Source: Streptomyces umbrinus
GTDB lineage: Bacteria > Actinomycetota > Actinomycetes > Streptomycetales > Streptomycetaceae
DNA: 64,000 bases
Assembly: GCF_030817415.1 (NCBI RefSeq)
Contig: NZ_JAUSZI010000002.1
Coordinates: 7,378,001-7,442,000, forward strand
Direction of reading: 5' to 3'
Shown piece by piece: positions 8,473 to 16,681 of the stretch. Made by a program: the position numbers and the translations under genes. The stretch's first letter is position 1; the number at the start of each line of letters is the position of its first letter. Below the pieces are notes generated by a model that was not told the DNA's origin, made no database searches, and worked only from the letters and a program-made list of their open reading frames with translations.

Positions 8473-8519
8473 ACGTGACTGGGGGCGCCCTCCGCAAAGG
8501 AGGGCGCCCCCAGTCACGT
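8473..8519. terminator. Bidirectional terminator hairpin, 21-bp perfect stem
   Basis: Positions 8473-8493 pair perfectly with 8499-8519 around the loop GCAAA. It lies between the convergent ends of cslZ (8414) and glxA (8534) and can serve both. There is no U-tract on either side, as is common in Streptomyces. Confidence 0.9.
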
Positions 8520-8533
8520 CACTCTGCCGTGGG

Positions 8534-10471
8534 TCAGGGAATCTTGACCCACTGGGCCTTGCTCGGGGTGCCCTGGTCGTCCGTGACGAACAGCATGTAC
8601 CAGCCGGACTCGACGAGGTTGCGGCTCTTGGGCACGGTGACCTCGATGCCGTCCTTCGTCTTCGTGAAGTCCAGCGCGATGGACCGCTGGTCGACGTCGG
8701 TGACGTGCGTCGACGCGCTCGGCCGGATCAGGCGGGCCGTCTTGATCGACGAGGCGTGCTGCGAGGTGAACGTCCCGGAGCCGCCGCGCTCGATGGTCTT
8801 GGGACCGCCCGAGAGCGAGGGCCGCGAACCCTGGTACAGATACGGCGGCGTGTAGATCTCGACGCGCTGCTCGAACTTGCCCGGCTTGGTGTTGGCCTTG
8901 TCGGCGTAGAGCGAGTCCGAGCCGAAGAACATCACGCGGCCGTCGGGCAGCAGGATCGAACCCGAGTGGTAGTTCCGGCCCACCAGCGGGTCGGCGACCC
9001 GCTTGAAGTCGTTGGTCTTCGAGTCGTACATCCGCGCCTGGAGGATGTTGGAGGCACCGCGGCCGCGGTAGTCCTCCGAGCCGCCGGACACCAGCACGTC
9101 GTCGTTGGGCAGGATCGAGTACTGCGGATAGCGCGTACCCTTCTCCAACTCGGGACCGTCGACGAACTTCGGGTCGTCGTCCAGCAGGTCGATGATGCGG
9201 GTCTTCTTGCTGGACTGCTCGGACTCGCCGACCCCGCCGCCGCCGATCACCATGTACTTCTCGTCCTGCGCGGGCGGCAGCAGCACCGTGCCCGCGGTCT
9301 CCAGGAGCTTCGGGTCGGACATGCCCTTGAGCTTGTTGAACTTGTTCGACTTCAGGTCCCAGATGCCCGGGTCACGGCCGACGTCGTCGGGGCCGTAGCC
9401 GGCGTTCGCGCCCGAGTAGAACAGCTTGCCGTTCTGCATCAGGGAGATCGCCGGGTAGGTCGGGAACTGCCTGACACCCTTGGTGTACGTCCACTTCTTG
9501 GTCTTCGGGTCGTACACCTCGTTCTTGCCCGGCACGAGCTGGCCGATCTCGTCGAGGCCGGAGAGGCTGAGGATCTTGCCGTCGGACAGGGTGGTGAGCG
9601 TCGGGTACCAGCGCGCCTCGTTCATCGGGTCGACCTTGATGTACTTCTCGGCGACCGGGTCGAACTCGTAGGCGTCCTTGATGCCCTGGAAGTCCTTCTT
9701 GTCCAGGGCGAGCTTCTCGGCGATGCCGTACGTGTTGCGCGCCGCGGCGCCCGACAGGCCCTGCACGCGGTAGTTGTCCTGCGTACCCGTCTCGTACTTC
9801 TTGCCGCTCTTCTGCGCCTCGACGTAGATCCGGCCCAGGCCGGGTTCGTTGCGCAGGAACTCGCCGGTCTCCGGGTCGAAGACCTTCTTGGCCCGCTCGA
9901 CGACGACCGGGTCCTTCGACACGAACGTCTTGCCGCCCTCCTTGCCCGTGAACCGGGTGCCCGCGGGCAGGGTGATCGGCTTGTCCGGGTTCTCGTTGTG
10001 GACGACCATCAGGCCGCCGGCCTTGGTGATGTCGCCCTTGAGCTTCTCGTACCGCTTGGTGCCGCCCGCGATCAGCAGGTTGCCGTTGGGCAGTTGCGTG
10101 TGGCCCGTGCAGAACAGGTCGGCCGGCGTCGGGACCTTCTTGATCGTCTTCTTGACCGGGTCCCAGACACGCGTGTCGAACTTCTTCGCGTCGAAGTTGT
10201 CCTGGTTGTTGCCGGAGCCCGCGATCAGCAGGATCTTGCCGGTGTGCAGGAGCGCGGCGTGGATGGTGTTGAGCCGGTACTCCTCGGGGAACTCGACGAT
10301 GTCCCACTTGCCGTTGTCGGCCTTGTACTCAGGTCTGTTGATCTTGTACTCGTGGTACTGGTCCGACCCGAAGCGGTAGAGCGCGGGTCCGTTCATCCCG
10401 GCCAGCGCAAGCACCACCGCCGCACCTATCGCGATGCGGCGGGCGCGGCGGCGGCTGGAACCGTCTTTCAC
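8534..10471 (-). CDS. glxA: GlxA, radical copper oxidase (galactose-oxidase-like)
   Basis: A 645-residue mononuclear copper oxidase of the AA5 type, anchored by one N-terminal membrane segment (about 12-30) with the rest extracytoplasmic. A Kelch-like beta-propeller carries the expected cofactor residues: Cys121 (DLFCTGHTQL) and Tyr289 in NEARWYPTL for the thioether cross-link, Trp288 stacking beside it, and the copper ligands Tyr501/His502 (GRNYHSGS) and His589 (SASTHVTD). A C-terminal DUF1929 domain ends the protein. Cys121 and Trp288 match the numbering I recall for S. lividans GlxA. GTG start at 10471. GlxA acts with CslA, oxidising the tip glycan; its operon partner cslA lies 105 bp upstream. 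Copper supply limits maturation of this enzyme in Streptomyces. Confidence 0.95.
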   Translation of the reverse strand: MKDGSSRRRARRIAIGAAVVLALAGMNGPALYRFGSDQYHEYKINRPEYKADNGKWDIVEFPEEYRLNTIHAALLHTGKILLIAGSGNNQDNFDAKKFDTRVWDPVKKTIKKVPTPADLFCTGHTQLPNGNLLIAGGTKRYEKLKGDITKAGGLMVVHNENPDKPITLPAGTRFTGKEGGKTFVSKDPVVVERAKKVFDPETGEFLRNEPGLGRIYVEAQKSGKKYETGTQDNYRVQGLSGAAARNTYGIAEKLALDKKDFQGIKDAYEFDPVAEKYIKVDPMNEARWYPTLTTLSDGKILSLSGLDEIGQLVPGKNEVYDPKTKKWTYTKGVRQFPTYPAISLMQNGKLFYSGANAGYGPDDVGRDPGIWDLKSNKFNKLKGMSDPKLLETAGTVLLPPAQDEKYMVIGGGGVGESEQSSKKTRIIDLLDDDPKFVDGPELEKGTRYPQYSILPNDDVLVSGGSEDYRGRGASNILQARMYDSKTNDFKRVADPLVGRNYHSGSILLPDGRVMFFGSDSLYADKANTKPGKFEQRVEIYTPPYLYQGSRPSLSGGPKTIERGGSGTFTSQHASSIKTARLIRPSASTHVTDVDQRSIALDFTKTKDGIEVTVPKSRNLVESGWYMLFVTDDQGTPSKAQWVKIP

Positions 10472-10576
10472 TTCAATTCCCGTCTAACTTGACTCGATGA
10501 CTGGCGTACAAGGCTTTTCCGGCTGGGGTCCGGTGGCCCGGGGGTCCGGGGGCCGCGGCGGAGCCGCTGATGGAAC

Positions 10577-12568
10577 TCAGCCCCCGGATTGATGCTGCCG
10601 TCCCCCGAGGGCGATCTGCACCGTCTGGTCGTTGCCCCCGCCTGCCGCCCAACTGGGCTTCTGCTGGGGCGTGTGCGGTGCGACCGGAGGCTGCTGTGAA
10701 CTCTGTGGCTGGTGGGGAATGCGGCTGTCCTGCGGGGGAGCGGGCGGGTCCTGGGGACCGCCCTGCCGGTGCTTGCGCCCCTTCTTGTCCTGCCGCATCA
10801 TCCAGCGCCAGGCGAACATCGGCGAGGCGGTGATGAGCAGCGCGAAAGTCGCCCAGATGATCATCGCCGGGTGGGCGTGACCGTAGACGAAGCCCGCAGC
10901 GATCGAACCGGCGAAGATCGCCATGAAGTACCAGTGGTACCGGAAGGTCCCGAACCAGGTGTCCGGGCTCGCGGAATCGCCCTTCGGGGTGACCACGAAC
11001 TTGCTCTTGCGACGCAGGACGGAGTCGATCAGCGCCTTCGCGTAGAGCGGCGCCGACAGCGCGGACATGATCATGCCCGCCACACCGCCGGAGCCCTCGG
11101 GCTCGTGCGGCGAGACGTTGTGACGGCGGTTCCAGACGTAGAGACCGATCTGCAGCGCCGAGGCGTTGCCGTAGAGCATCAGCCAGATCGCCGGGTCGAT
11201 GTTCACACCCGAGGCGCCCAGGCCCAGGAACAGCGCACAGCTCAGCGCCGCCAGGATCCAGTTGAGGGCCGACATCGGGTAGAAGATGATCATCATCGTG
11301 TAGTTGAAGAGCTTGCTCGGCGGAAGCGAGTACCAGCCCTTCCAGTACTGCTTGAGGATCGTCTCGTACGTCCCTCGCGACCAGCGCATCTGCTGGGTGA
11401 AGAAGTCCGTCCAGGCGTTCGGGCCCTCACCGACGGCCAGCACGTCCGGCGTGTAGACCGAACGCCACTTCCTGCCCGTCGCCGGGTTCTTGTGGCGGTG
11501 GATCTCGAAGCCGGTCGCCATGTCCTCGGTGATCGAGTCGTACAGACCGCCGATCTGCTTCAGCGCCTTGATGCGTACGGCGTTGGACGTGCCGACGAAC
11601 ATCGGGGAGCCGTAGGCGTTGCCGGCCCGCTGGATCAGCGCGTGGAACAGGAACTGCTGCGACTCGGCGGCCTTGGTGATCGGGTTGTCGTAGTTGCCGT
11701 AGACCTGCGGGCCGATCACGAAGCCGACGTTCGGGTCGCGGAAGAAGCCGAGCATCCGCTCCAGGTAGTTCGGCAGCGGCACGTGGTCGGTGTCGACCGA
11801 GGCGAAGTAGTCGTAGTTGTCGCCGTGCGCGTCCAGCCAGGCGTTGTAGTTGCCGTGCTTGGTCTTCGCGCGGTGCGGGCCCTTGGGCATGTTCCACTTC
11901 GCGACGCCCTTGCGGGAGAAGTGGTGCACGCCGAGGCGCTCGCAGACCTCCCGGACCTCGGGGTCGTTGCCCTCGTCGAGCAGCCAGACGTGCATGAGGC
12001 CGCGGTGGCGGATCTTGACCGCGGCTTCGAGGGTCTTCGTCACCATCTCCAGCGGCTCTTTGCCGGGCACGAAGGAGGTGAGGAACGCCACTCTCGTACC
12101 GGTCTCGGGCACCACCGGGATCGGGTCGCGGGCGACCAGCGTGGCGTGCGCGTTCGACAGCACGTTCATGCAGCGGAAGAGCTCGATCAGACCGATCGAG
12201 ACCAGCATCACGATGTCGAGCGCCGGCAGGAAGTCGAAGGCCGGGTAGTCGCGTTCGGTCCAGTGCGCCGGCTGGAGCAGCCAGACGAGCAGGACGAGCG
12301 AGAGCAGCGGCGCGGCGCCCAGCATCAGGGCAGCGCGCAGCCGGTGCGGCTCCTGCGAGAGCAGCGAGCGGTACTGCACCTTGTACGGCTGGGTCGGATC
12401 GGGCTGTGTGAGAGGCCCCGCAAGCCTGCTGTAGTGCTCGTAGTCGTATCTCGGCAGTGTCTTCTTGATTCTCCGGAAGCTGCCGGTCCGAGTCTGTGAC
12501 GGCACCCTCAGTTGGGTGGTCTCGGACGGATCGGAGTTCTGCCGGGCGCCCGTCGGCGTCGACGTCAT
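10577..12568 (-). CDS. cslA: CslA, cellulose synthase-like GT2 glycosyltransferase
   Basis: A 663-residue integral membrane glycosyltransferase. Two membrane helices (about 82-98 and 115-132) precede the GT2 catalytic domain with DEGND (198-202), the metal-binding Asp-Thr-Asp at 259-261 in ASVDTDH, the TED catalytic motif near 347-349 and QQMRW at 392-396. Four or more membrane helices follow (about 415-580), then a disordered Pro/Gln-rich tail. It uses a nucleotide sugar to make a beta-(1-4)-linked glycan at hyphal tips; loss affects aerial growth and attachment in S. coelicolor. ATG start with GGGGGA upstream. It is first in the cslA-glxA operon, with a 315-bp spacer upstream holding its promoter. 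Confidence 0.95.
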   Translation of the reverse strand: MTSTPTGARQNSDPSETTQLRVPSQTRTGSFRRIKKTLPRYDYEHYSRLAGPLTQPDPTQPYKVQYRSLLSQEPHRLRAALMLGAAPLLSLVLLVWLLQPAHWTERDYPAFDFLPALDIVMLVSIGLIELFRCMNVLSNAHATLVARDPIPVVPETGTRVAFLTSFVPGKEPLEMVTKTLEAAVKIRHRGLMHVWLLDEGNDPEVREVCERLGVHHFSRKGVAKWNMPKGPHRAKTKHGNYNAWLDAHGDNYDYFASVDTDHVPLPNYLERMLGFFRDPNVGFVIGPQVYGNYDNPITKAAESQQFLFHALIQRAGNAYGSPMFVGTSNAVRIKALKQIGGLYDSITEDMATGFEIHRHKNPATGRKWRSVYTPDVLAVGEGPNAWTDFFTQQMRWSRGTYETILKQYWKGWYSLPPSKLFNYTMMIIFYPMSALNWILAALSCALFLGLGASGVNIDPAIWLMLYGNASALQIGLYVWNRRHNVSPHEPEGSGGVAGMIMSALSAPLYAKALIDSVLRRKSKFVVTPKGDSASPDTWFGTFRYHWYFMAIFAGSIAAGFVYGHAHPAMIIWATFALLITASPMFAWRWMMRQDKKGRKHRQGGPQDPPAPPQDSRIPHQPQSSQQPPVAPHTPQQKPSWAAGGGNDQTVQIALGGRQHQSGG

Positions 12569-12883
12569 GAGTCATCCCCCCACACGCGAACCATCGCGTG
12601 CTCGTTGTTCCGTTCGCCTGCTCATGTCCCCCTAGACATTCACAGGCGCATCAACAGCAGGCCCCCGCCACCACATCATCCACATACCCTATAGACACGG
12701 CGCACCGGCCTTCCGGTTGCATGATGCCCCCCTCGACATCCGTTCATGAACGGGGCCCCTATTCCCCGCCTTCGCACGCAACCGGTTCCAAGCCCCCAAC
12801 TGCCCTGTAACCGCAGCCTCTTGTCGCCCAGGGTTCTACGCCGTTCACCATGATCGCAAGATGCGAAACATGGTGTTTACCGG
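12569..12883. other. cslA upstream region
   Basis: 315 bp holding the cslA promoter and the end of the GntR-family gene. It is less GC-rich than its surroundings, with ACATACCCTATAGACAC near 12681. An inverted repeat CACCATG (12846-12852) / CATGGTG (12869-12875) lies just past the regulator's stop codon and could be its terminator or an operator. No -10/-35 pair is convincing enough to place a start site. Confidence 0.5.
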
Positions 12884-13594
12884 TCATACGCGCTCATTGG
12901 GGTGTCTGATGGTCTCGTTCGGTGCGGTTGCGGTCAAGCGCGTACGGATGTTGCCGAAGTGTTCCCTTATCGCGTCCTCCGCCCTGGTGGCGTCGCCGGA
13001 GCGCACCGCGTCGAGGATCTCCCGGTGCTGCCGGCAGGTGACCTTCGGATCCTGCGGCAGCCCCACGAGATCCGTGCGTACGCGGTGGAAGGCGTCCCAG
13101 AAGGCCTCCAGAAGCTCGCTCAGCAGCAGGTTGCCCAGCCCCCGGTAGAGAGTGGCGTGAAAGGCACGGTCGGTGTCCGCGAGACCGGTGCCCGCGGCCG
13201 CCTCCGCGTCCATACGGTCCACCAGGGTGTCCAGTTCGGCGAGATCGTCCGCCGGGACCTTGCCCGCGAGCCGGACGATCAGCCCGGTCTCCACGGCCTC
13301 GCGCAGCTGCAGGAGCTGGAGCAGGCTGTCTTCGCCCCGGTAGTGCCCGGCGACCGTGCGGAAGGCGAGGCCCTCGATCATCGGGGCCATGGACATCGGT
13401 CCCACGTAGGTGCCGAAGCCGTGCCGGATCTCGACGATGCCCATCGCCTGGAGCGCCTTCAGCGCCTCGCGCACGGAATTGCGGCTGGCGCCGAGCAGCT
13501 CCATGAGCTCGGGCTCGGTCGGAAGTACGGCGCCCGAGGGCAGCCGGCGGTCAATGATGAGCTTCTTGATCCGCTCCTGGAGGTCGCGCGCCAT
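12884..13594 (-). CDS. FadR-type GntR transcriptional regulator
   Basis: A 236-residue regulator. Residues about 5-72 form the GntR winged helix (IDRRLPSGAVLPTEPELMEL, then GASRNSVREALKALQAMG and the wing HGFGTYVG). Residues about 95-215 form an all-helical FCD effector domain with the metal/carboxylate-binding pattern (AFHATLYRGLGN, CRQHREILDAV, REHFGNIRTRL). FCD members respond to small organic acids or metals. The ATG at 13594 is well placed. It sits alone between cslA and a tRNA gene, so its target is not evident from context; control of the cslA region is possible but unproven. Confidence 0.9.
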   Translation of the reverse strand: MARDLQERIKKLIIDRRLPSGAVLPTEPELMELLGASRNSVREALKALQAMGIVEIRHGFGTYVGPMSMAPMIEGLAFRTVAGHYRGEDSLLQLLQLREAVETGLIVRLAGKVPADDLAELDTLVDRMDAEAAAGTGLADTDRAFHATLYRGLGNLLLSELLEAFWDAFHRVRTDLVGLPQDPKVTCRQHREILDAVRSGDATRAEDAIREHFGNIRTRLTATAPNETIRHPNERV

Positions 13595-13653
13595 GGCCAG
13601 AGGGTAGCGGGCCGAAAGGGTTCAGCCATACGCGATGGAGTTTCGGCCGCATG

Positions 13654-13689
13654 CGAAGAGGCTCCTCGCGGTGACGAGGAGCCTCTTCG
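13654..13689 (-). terminator. Terminator of tRNA-Lys (copy 1)
   Basis: A perfect 15-bp stem, 13654-13668 with 13675-13689, loop CGGTGA, five bases past the 3' end of the tRNA read on the minus strand. Confidence 0.85.
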
Positions 13690-13693
13690 GTGG

Positions 13694-13767
13694 TGCGCCG
13701 CCAGGGACTCGAACCCCGGACCCGCTGATTAAGAGTCAGCTGCTCTAACCAACTGAGCTAGCGGCGC
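13694..13767 (-). tRNA. tRNA-Lys (CTT), copy 1
   Basis: The reverse strand folds as a 74-base cloverleaf: acceptor GCGCCGC with GCGGCGC, D-arm TAGCTCAGTTGGTTAGAGCA, anticodon loop CTCTTAA (anticodon CTT), T-arm GGGGTTCGAGTCCC. The bases 13691-13693 read CCA on the minus strand, so this copy encodes its 3' CCA, unlike the other two copies in the window. Confidence 0.97.
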
Positions 13768-13964
13768 GTGCTGCTCCGCAGACTCTACCTGGTGTCGGGG
13801 GGTGCCCCGGCCGGCCCGCAGGAGAAACACAACCCCCTGCCGCACCCCCGGAGGCACCCCCTTACATCATTTGGACCGTCAACATGCGACACCCGGTGAC
13901 AGTTGAGAAACTGACGGACGTGCAGAAGCGCGGACTTTTCCACCAGGAGTGTGAGGGGAATCGC

Positions 13965-15362
13965 ATGGCGGCTCCGGTATTCGAGGAATTCGATCCCGAG
14001 AGCGGCTGTGAATGCCCCGGATGTACGCACTGGCGGCTTGTGCTGCCACATTCCACGGCCACCGGATTCGGCGGCCACCCGGCGGCCCACCGAGCGCTCG
14101 TCCTGGCCGCCGCGGCCGGCACGGCGCTCGGCGCGGGCCACGTCGTACCGGCCGTCGCGGCCGCCGCGCACGCCCCGCGGCTGCCCGGCGCCCCCGCGGC
14201 CGACGAACCCGACACACCGCAGGGCGGCAAGACCCCGCTCCACGGCCCCGGAGGCGTTCCGGCCAAGGTCAAGGCACCTCCGACGACCCGGGCCGAGATC
14301 ATCAACCGGGCCAAGGAGTGGGTCGCCGCCGAGGTGCCCTACAGCATGAGCGCGTACTGGTCCGACGGGTACCGCCAGGACTGCTCGGGCTTCGTCTCGA
14401 TGGCCTGGAACCTCGGCGGCAACGAATGGACGGGCAGCCTCGACAAGTTCGGCGTCCGGATTCCCCGGGAGCAGCTGGAACCCGGTGACATTCTCCTGTT
14501 CCACAATCCGGCGGACCCCGAGAAGGGGTCTCACGTCGTGATTTTCGGGGGCTGGACGGATTACACGCAGGACTATTACATCGCGTACGAGGAGGCCCGC
14601 CCGCGCGCCCGCAAGCAGGCCACTCCGTACGCCTACTGGAAGTATTCGGACCGCTATCTGGCGTACCGCTACAAGGGGCTGAAAGGGGGAACCGAGGGCG
14701 AGGGGCCGACTTCTCCAGTCGGCCCCAAGACTCCGGCCACCCCGACCACTCCGACCACTCCGGCCGCCCCCGTCACCTCTCCGGGGACGAAACCGGCGGC
14801 GCCGCCCTACCCGGGTGCGGCGGCCTTCGGGCCCGGGGCGAGCAACGCCAGCGTCACCCGGCTGGGGCGGATGCTGGTCGAGCGGGGCGCGAGTGCGTAC
14901 TACTCGGCGGGGCCCGGACCGCGCTGGTCGGAGGCCGACCGCAGGGCCACCCAGGCGTTCCAGCGGGCACAGGGCTGGACCGGGGCGGACGCGGACGGGT
15001 TCCCGGGGCCGGCGACCTGGGCGTACCTGGTGAGCGACAAGGGCCGGGACATCGTCGCCCCGAGCGGCGGCAGTTCCGGCAAGCCCGGGCGGCCCCCGGC
15101 CGGAGGTGTCGCCTCGCACGGCGTCCCCGGCTATCCGGGGCGGGCGTTGTTCCGGCCGGGCGCCAGCAACGAGTACGTCACCCGGCTCGGGAAGCAGCTG
15201 GTGAAGAAGGGGTTCGGCAAGCACTACACGCAGGGGCCGGGACCGCGCTGGGGCGAGGGCGACCGGCGCAACGTCGAGGCGTTCCAGCGTGCGCAGGGGT
15301 GGCGCGGCGGGGCGGCCGACGGCTACCCGGGTCCGGAGACCTGGCGGCGGCTCTTCTCCTGA
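13965..15362 (+). CDS. Secreted NlpC-like cysteine peptidase with two peptidoglycan-binding domains
   Basis: A 465-residue predicted cell-wall protein. The N-terminus is unusual: about 40 residues with a CECPGC cluster (Cys15, 17, 20) precede the hydrophobic export segment (about 43-70). The next domain (105-225) has an NlpC/P60-like core: YRQDCSGFVSMAWN with Cys140 and GSHVVIFGGW with His190. A Pro/Thr linker leads to two repeated peptidoglycan-binding domains (about 265-330 and 365-465), each with 'GASNxxVTRLG', 'GPGPRW', 'AFQRAQGW' and 'DGxPGPxTW'. It likely binds and possibly cleaves peptidoglycan. ATG at 13965 has GAGGGGA upstream; an in-frame ATG at 13884 lacks one. Confidence 0.85.
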   Translation: MAAPVFEEFDPESGCECPGCTHWRLVLPHSTATGFGGHPAAHRALVLAAAAGTALGAGHVVPAVAAAAHAPRLPGAPAADEPDTPQGGKTPLHGPGGVPAKVKAPPTTRAEIINRAKEWVAAEVPYSMSAYWSDGYRQDCSGFVSMAWNLGGNEWTGSLDKFGVRIPREQLEPGDILLFHNPADPEKGSHVVIFGGWTDYTQDYYIAYEEARPRARKQATPYAYWKYSDRYLAYRYKGLKGGTEGEGPTSPVGPKTPATPTTPTTPAAPVTSPGTKPAAPPYPGAAAFGPGASNASVTRLGRMLVERGASAYYSAGPGPRWSEADRRATQAFQRAQGWTGADADGFPGPATWAYLVSDKGRDIVAPSGGSSGKPGRPPAGGVASHGVPGYPGRALFRPGASNEYVTRLGKQLVKKGFGKHYTQGPGPRWGEGDRRNVEAFQRAQGWRGGAADGYPGPETWRRLFS

Positions 15363-15369
15363 GGGGCTC

Positions 15370-15423
15370 GGACGGCCCGGGGAGCCCGGACGGCCCGGGG
15401 AGCCCGGACGGCCTGGGGAGCCG
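15370..15423 (+). repeat. Three tandem 18-bp repeats
   Basis: The unit GGACGGCCCGGGGAGCCC occurs at 15370-15387, 15388-15405 and, with two changes, 15406-15423, in the spacer between the peptidoglycan-binding protein gene and the SPFH gene. The 18-bp period equals six codons, and each unit is internally self-complementary (CCCGGG, GGGCTCCCC-like arms). Confidence 0.9.
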
Positions 15424-15508
15424 GGCCGGTTCGGACGGCTCCCGACGGCACTTCTCACGACAGCTCTCTCATGACAGTTCTTCCTGGCGCGGAGGCACGG
15501 AGGCACGT

Positions 15509-16681
15509 ATGAGTACGACGACTGAACAGTCCCCGGAGTTCGAGGGGGCCCCAGAGGCGGGCGGTCGGGACACGGGTGGCCGCGGGGCGCGGCTCATCCA
15601 CAACGAGGCGACCACCGAGATCCCGGTCCACCTGCTGTTCCGCGACGAGCCCGAGCCGGTGTCCGTACCGCTCGCGCCCGCCGTGGTGAGCCGGCGGCGC
15701 GGCACCGGCGAGCAGCCGAGGGTCACCCGGCGCTCTCCCGCCCCGGTGCGGCAGCGGCCGGTGGTGGAGGTCGACCCCGACCTGGTGGAGCGGCCCGCGG
15801 GCGTACTGCCGGGCATGGTCGGGGCACTGGCCGGTGCCGTCGGCGCGGCGGGCTGCGTCCTCGCGTCCTGGTGGGCGGGCGTGCTGCCGCCGCTCGCCGT
15901 GGACGCGCTGGGGCTGCCGGTGCGGATGAGCGCCGGGCTCGGCGGACCGCAGTGGGCGGCGCTCGCCGGGGCCGGGGCGCTCACCCTGTTCGGGTTCGGC
16001 GGGCTGGCCCGCGGCCGTACCGGGCGCGCCTGGGTGCTCGGCCTCTTCGGCCGCTACCGGGGCACGGTCCGGCGCACCGGGCTCATGTGGGTCAACCCGC
16101 TGGTGCTGCGCCGCCGGATCGACGTACGCCTGCGGCACTGGCGCAGCGACCCGATGCCGGCGGTCGACGCGAACGGGGTCGCGCTGAGGGTCGTGGTGCT
16201 CGTCGTCTGGCGGGTGCGGGACACCGCGCGCGCCGCGCTCGGCGTCGAGGACCACCAGCGGTATCTGCGCGAGTGCGTGGAGGCGGCGCTGGCCCGGGTG
16301 CTCGCGCAGCTGCCGGCCGATGTCGCGCCGAACTCGCCGAGGGCCGCCGAGTCCGCGACCCTGCGCAACACCGAGGCCGTCGGCGACTCGCTGACCCGGA
16401 TCGTGGCCGCGGACGCGGCGGCGGCCGGCCTCCAGGTGTTCTCCGCGCAGCCGCTGCGCGTCGAGTACGCCCCCGAGGTCGCCGCCGTGATGCAGCGCCG
16501 CAGGATCGCGGCACTCGACGCCCAGCACCGCGACAAGGTCCTCACCTCGGTCGTCGACTCCGTCGAGGACACGGTGACCCGGCTGACCGTGCGCGGGCTC
16601 GTCGAACTCGACGACTACGAGCGCAAGGCTCTGGTGAAGGATCTGACGGTGGCGTTCTATACGGGACATGGAGATCGCTGA
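15509..16681 (+). CDS. SPFH / Band 7 domain membrane protein
   Basis: A 390-residue membrane protein. Residues 1-100 are hydrophilic and disordered; two membrane segments follow (about 105-128 and 150-168). The SPFH domain (about 170-330) carries FGRYRGTVRRTGLMWVNP, 'RLRHWRSDPMPAVDANG', 'VWRVRDTARAAL' and 'AAAAGLQVFSAQPLRVEYAPEVAAVMQRRR', followed by a helical region. SPFH proteins form oligomeric scaffolds in ordered membrane patches. ATG 15509 has GGAGG upstream. It overlaps the next gene by 14 bases, which implies translational coupling. Confidence 0.88.
   Translation: MSTTTEQSPEFEGAPEAGGRDTGGRGARLIHNEATTEIPVHLLFRDEPEPVSVPLAPAVVSRRRGTGEQPRVTRRSPAPVRQRPVVEVDPDLVERPAGVLPGMVGALAGAVGAAGCVLASWWAGVLPPLAVDALGLPVRMSAGLGGPQWAALAGAGALTLFGFGGLARGRTGRAWVLGLFGRYRGTVRRTGLMWVNPLVLRRRIDVRLRHWRSDPMPAVDANGVALRVVVLVVWRVRDTARAALGVEDHQRYLRECVEAALARVLAQLPADVAPNSPRAAESATLRNTEAVGDSLTRIVAADAAAAGLQVFSAQPLRVEYAPEVAAVMQRRRIAALDAQHRDKVLTSVVDSVEDTVTRLTVRGLVELDDYERKALVKDLTVAFYTGHGDR

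Noticed and set aside
7661..10492. A 943-codon open frame on the plus strand antisense to glxA
   Set aside because: High GC lengthens antisense frames. It is arginine/alanine/valine-rich with no motifs, while the minus strand has all GlxA copper residues.
10712..12499. A 595-codon open frame antisense to cslA
   Set aside because: No recognisable domain; CslA has full GT2 motifs on the other strand.
13785..15506. A minus-strand 573-codon frame opposite the peptidoglycan-binding protein
   Set aside because: Proline/arginine-rich shadow of a gene with NlpC-like and PG-binding motifs.
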